Under the pieces are notes generated by a model that saw only the letters and a program-made list of their open reading frames with translations, was not told the origin of the DNA and did not search any database. From the NCBI RefSeq assembly GCF_032460525.1, contig NZ_CP135963.1, forward strand, positions 1,550,001 through 1,614,000: DNA of 64,000 bases, in the 5' to 3' direction. The DNA comes from Geodermatophilus sp. DSM 44513. GTDB lineage: Bacteria; Actinomycetota; Actinomycetes; Mycobacteriales; Geodermatophilaceae. Position numbers and translations under genes: made by a program. Below are positions 62,701 to 64,000 of the stretch, piece by piece (the stretch's first letter is position 1; the number at the start of each line of letters is the position of its first letter).

Positions 62701-63669
62701 TCAGGGCAGGACGACGACCTGGCCGGCGAAGGTGAGGCCCGCGCCGTAGCCGAGCAGCAGCGCGACGTCGCCGCTCTTGGCCTCCCCGCTCTCCAGCAGC
62801 GCGGACAGCGCCAGCGGCACCGAGGCCGAGGAGGTGTTGCCCGAGCGGACGACGTCGCGGGCGATCACGGTGCGCGCGGGCAGCTCCAGCCGCTTGGCCA
62901 TCAGCTCGATGATCCGCAGGTTGGCCTGGTGCGGGGCGAACACGTCGATGTCGTCGGGGCCCACGCCGGCGAGGTCCATGGCGGTGAGCAGGGTGGCGGT
63001 GAGCCGGGTGGTGGCCCACCGGTACACCGCCTGCCCGGCCATGCTCATCGCCGCCTCGCCCTGGGGGATGGCGATGGCCTCGGCCTGGTCGCCGTCGCTG
63101 CCCCACACGACCGGGCCGATCCGGGGGGTGTCCGAGGGCCCGAGCACGGCCGCGCCGGCGCCGTCGGCGAAGATCACCGCGGTCGAGCGGTCGGTCAGGT
63201 CGGTGTAGTCGGTGAGCCGTTCGCCCCCGATGACCAGGGCGTTGCGGGCCGACCCGCTGCGGATCGCGTCCGCGGCGGCGCTCAGCGCGTAGCACCAGCC
63301 CGCACAGCCGGCGTTGACGTCGAAGGCGCCGGGCCGCCGGGCGCCCAGCCGGTGGGCGATCTCCGGGGCCAGCCCGGGGATCGGGCGGGGCAGGCTGGCC
63401 GAGGCGAGCAGCACCAGGTCCAGCTCGGAGACGTCCAGGCCGCTGGCGGCCAGCGCCTTGCCGCCGGCGGCGACGCTCATCTCCAGCAGCGTCTCGTCCG
63501 GCTCGGCCCAGCGGCGCTCGGCGATGCCCACCCGCGCCTGGATCCACTCGTCGTTCGTGTCCATGGTCTCGGCCAGCTCGTGGTTGGTGACCCGGCGGCG
63601 GGGCCGGTAGCTGCCGAACCCGAGGATGCGCGCGCCCGGGGCGCCGGGAGCGAGCTGGAGTCCGGTCAC
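62701..63669 (-). CDS. fabH: Beta-ketoacyl-ACP synthase III (FabH)
   Basis: 322 residues. GARILGFGSYRPRRRVTNHEL, active Cys in FDVNAGCAGWCYALS, His in VFAPHQANLRIIELMAKRL and Asn in VRSGNTSSASVPLAL complete the Cys-His-Asn triad. It starts fatty-acid synthesis by condensing acyl-CoA with malonyl-ACP. GTG at 63669 overlaps the preceding gene's stop by four bases (GTGA). Confidence 0.95.
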   Translation of the reverse strand: MTGLQLAPGAPGARILGFGSYRPRRRVTNHELAETMDTNDEWIQARVGIAERRWAEPDETLLEMSVAAGGKALAASGLDVSELDLVLLASASLPRPIPGLAPEIAHRLGARRPGAFDVNAGCAGWCYALSAAADAIRSGSARNALVIGGERLTDYTDLTDRSTAVIFADGAGAAVLGPSDTPRIGPVVWGSDGDQAEAIAIPQGEAAMSMAGQAVYRWATTRLTATLLTAMDLAGVGPDDIDVFAPHQANLRIIELMAKRLELPARTVIARDVVRSGNTSSASVPLALSALLESGEAKSGDVALLLGYGAGLTFAGQVVVLP

Positions 63670-64000
63670 GACGACACCTCCGGGTACAGGCGGGCGATCG
63701 GGTCACCGGCGTCCACGAGGTCGCCCTCGGCCACCAGCCACTCGGCCAGCACGCCGGCGTAGCCGGCCGACACGTCGGCCTCCTGGCGGCGGCTGCTGAC
63801 CCGCCCCAGCGGCGTGCCGGCGTCCAGGCGGGTGCCCTCGGCGATCGTGGCCGGGCGCACGGTGCCGCGCACGGGGGCCACGACGACGCGCCAGTCGGGC
63901 AGGTGGTCGGGCTCGGGGCGACCCCGCTCGGCCTCGATGAGCTCGCGGGCCCGGTCGAGGTCGGCCGGCTTGGCGATGGCCAGCACCTCGACGTCGGCCC
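63666..64000 (-). CDS. Protein with a biotinyl/lipoyl-like domain lacking the modifiable Lys motif (cut by window edge)
   Basis: About 110 C-terminal residues are visible. After ADLDRARELIEAERGRPEPD comes a hammerhead-like region: VVVAPVRGTVRPATIAEGTRLDAGTPLGRVSSRRQEADVSAGYAGVLAEWLVAEGDLV, ending DAGDPIARLYPE (positions about 63675-63870). The hairpin that in biotin carriers reads EAMKM here is SSRRQEADV, with no Lys. So it is either an unmodified structural domain or has another function. First visible gene of the FAS II operon, where fabD is common. Coupled to fabH. Confidence 0.6.
   Translation of the reverse strand, partial: ADVEVLAIAKPADLDRARELIEAERGRPEPDHLPDWRVVVAPVRGTVRPATIAEGTRLDAGTPLGRVSSRRQEADVSAGYAGVLAEWLVAEGDLVDAGDPIARLYPEVSS

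Noticed and set aside
1..64000. CRISPR arrays, IS elements with terminal repeats, rRNA genes
   Set aside because: No regularly spaced repeats with unique spacers, no transposase motifs and no rRNA sequence were found; tandem repeats seen are within coding DNA or promoters.

Overview
The window is very GC-rich, with strong G/C third-codon bias, many GTG starts, a furA-katG operon, PASTA-type kinases, DUF3145 and DUF5313 proteins, and a FabH-ACP-FabF-AccD cluster. This points to an actinobacterium, most likely Geodermatophilaceae (Blastococcus/Geodermatophilus/Modestobacter type). The genus is inferred from gene content; no rRNA gene is present to confirm it. Most of the window is ordinary chromosomal backbone in short operons.

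Layout. 0-7 kb: a TetR regulator (cut by the window edge) divergent from tartrate dehydrogenase, then pyruvate carboxylase and a membrane Ser/Thr kinase with one PASTA domain and a repetitive tail. 7-13.6 kb: lutABC L-lactate oxidation operon, small stress/STAS-type proteins, a secreted 5'-nucleotidase and a GNAT acetyltransferase. 13.6-15.2 kb: a retron-like reverse transcriptase preceded by a highly structured 200-nt leader bounded by inverted repeats, a candidate msr-msd RNA. 15.2-24.5 kb: PhoD, a secreted protein, an iron-box-preceded ABC-ATPase-like protein, a sulfurtransferase, an Lrp regulator facing a frameshifted MFS transporter, and a zinc alcohol dehydrogenase. 24.5-35.4 kb: a PAS-PAS-GGDEF-EAL protein, pyrophosphatase, an aminotransferase coupled to a large FAD/Fe-S D-lactate-type dehydrogenase, lycopene cyclase, a GH13 glucosidase and a class I glutamine amidotransferase. 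35.7-51.7 kb: an MFS exporter overlapping a four-module NhaA/DsbA/cNMP/thioredoxin-like fusion, an APC permease, hemerythrin, glutaryl-CoA dehydrogenase, a K+ channel, a second kinase, a BASS transporter and furA-katG.

51.8-55.6 kb is an accessory stretch of lower GC. It carries a VapBC module, two frameshifted genes, small membrane proteins, and a scrambled relaxase fragment joined to an integrase C-terminus. It ends 80 bp from a tRNA-Met(CAU) gene, which looks like a decayed integrative conjugative element. After the tRNA, a c-di-AMP (ydaO-type) riboswitch leads an M23 cell-wall hydrolase, followed by a membrane GGDEF protein and DUF3145. Facing them on the minus strand is a type II fatty-acid synthesis operon (biotinyl-like domain protein, FabH, ACP, FabF, AccD) that runs off the right edge.

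The observations most worth pursuing are the retron-like locus, the NhaA fusion protein, the relaxase/integrase mosaic with an exact 105-bp inversion, and the iron box in front of a degenerate ABC ATPase-like gene.
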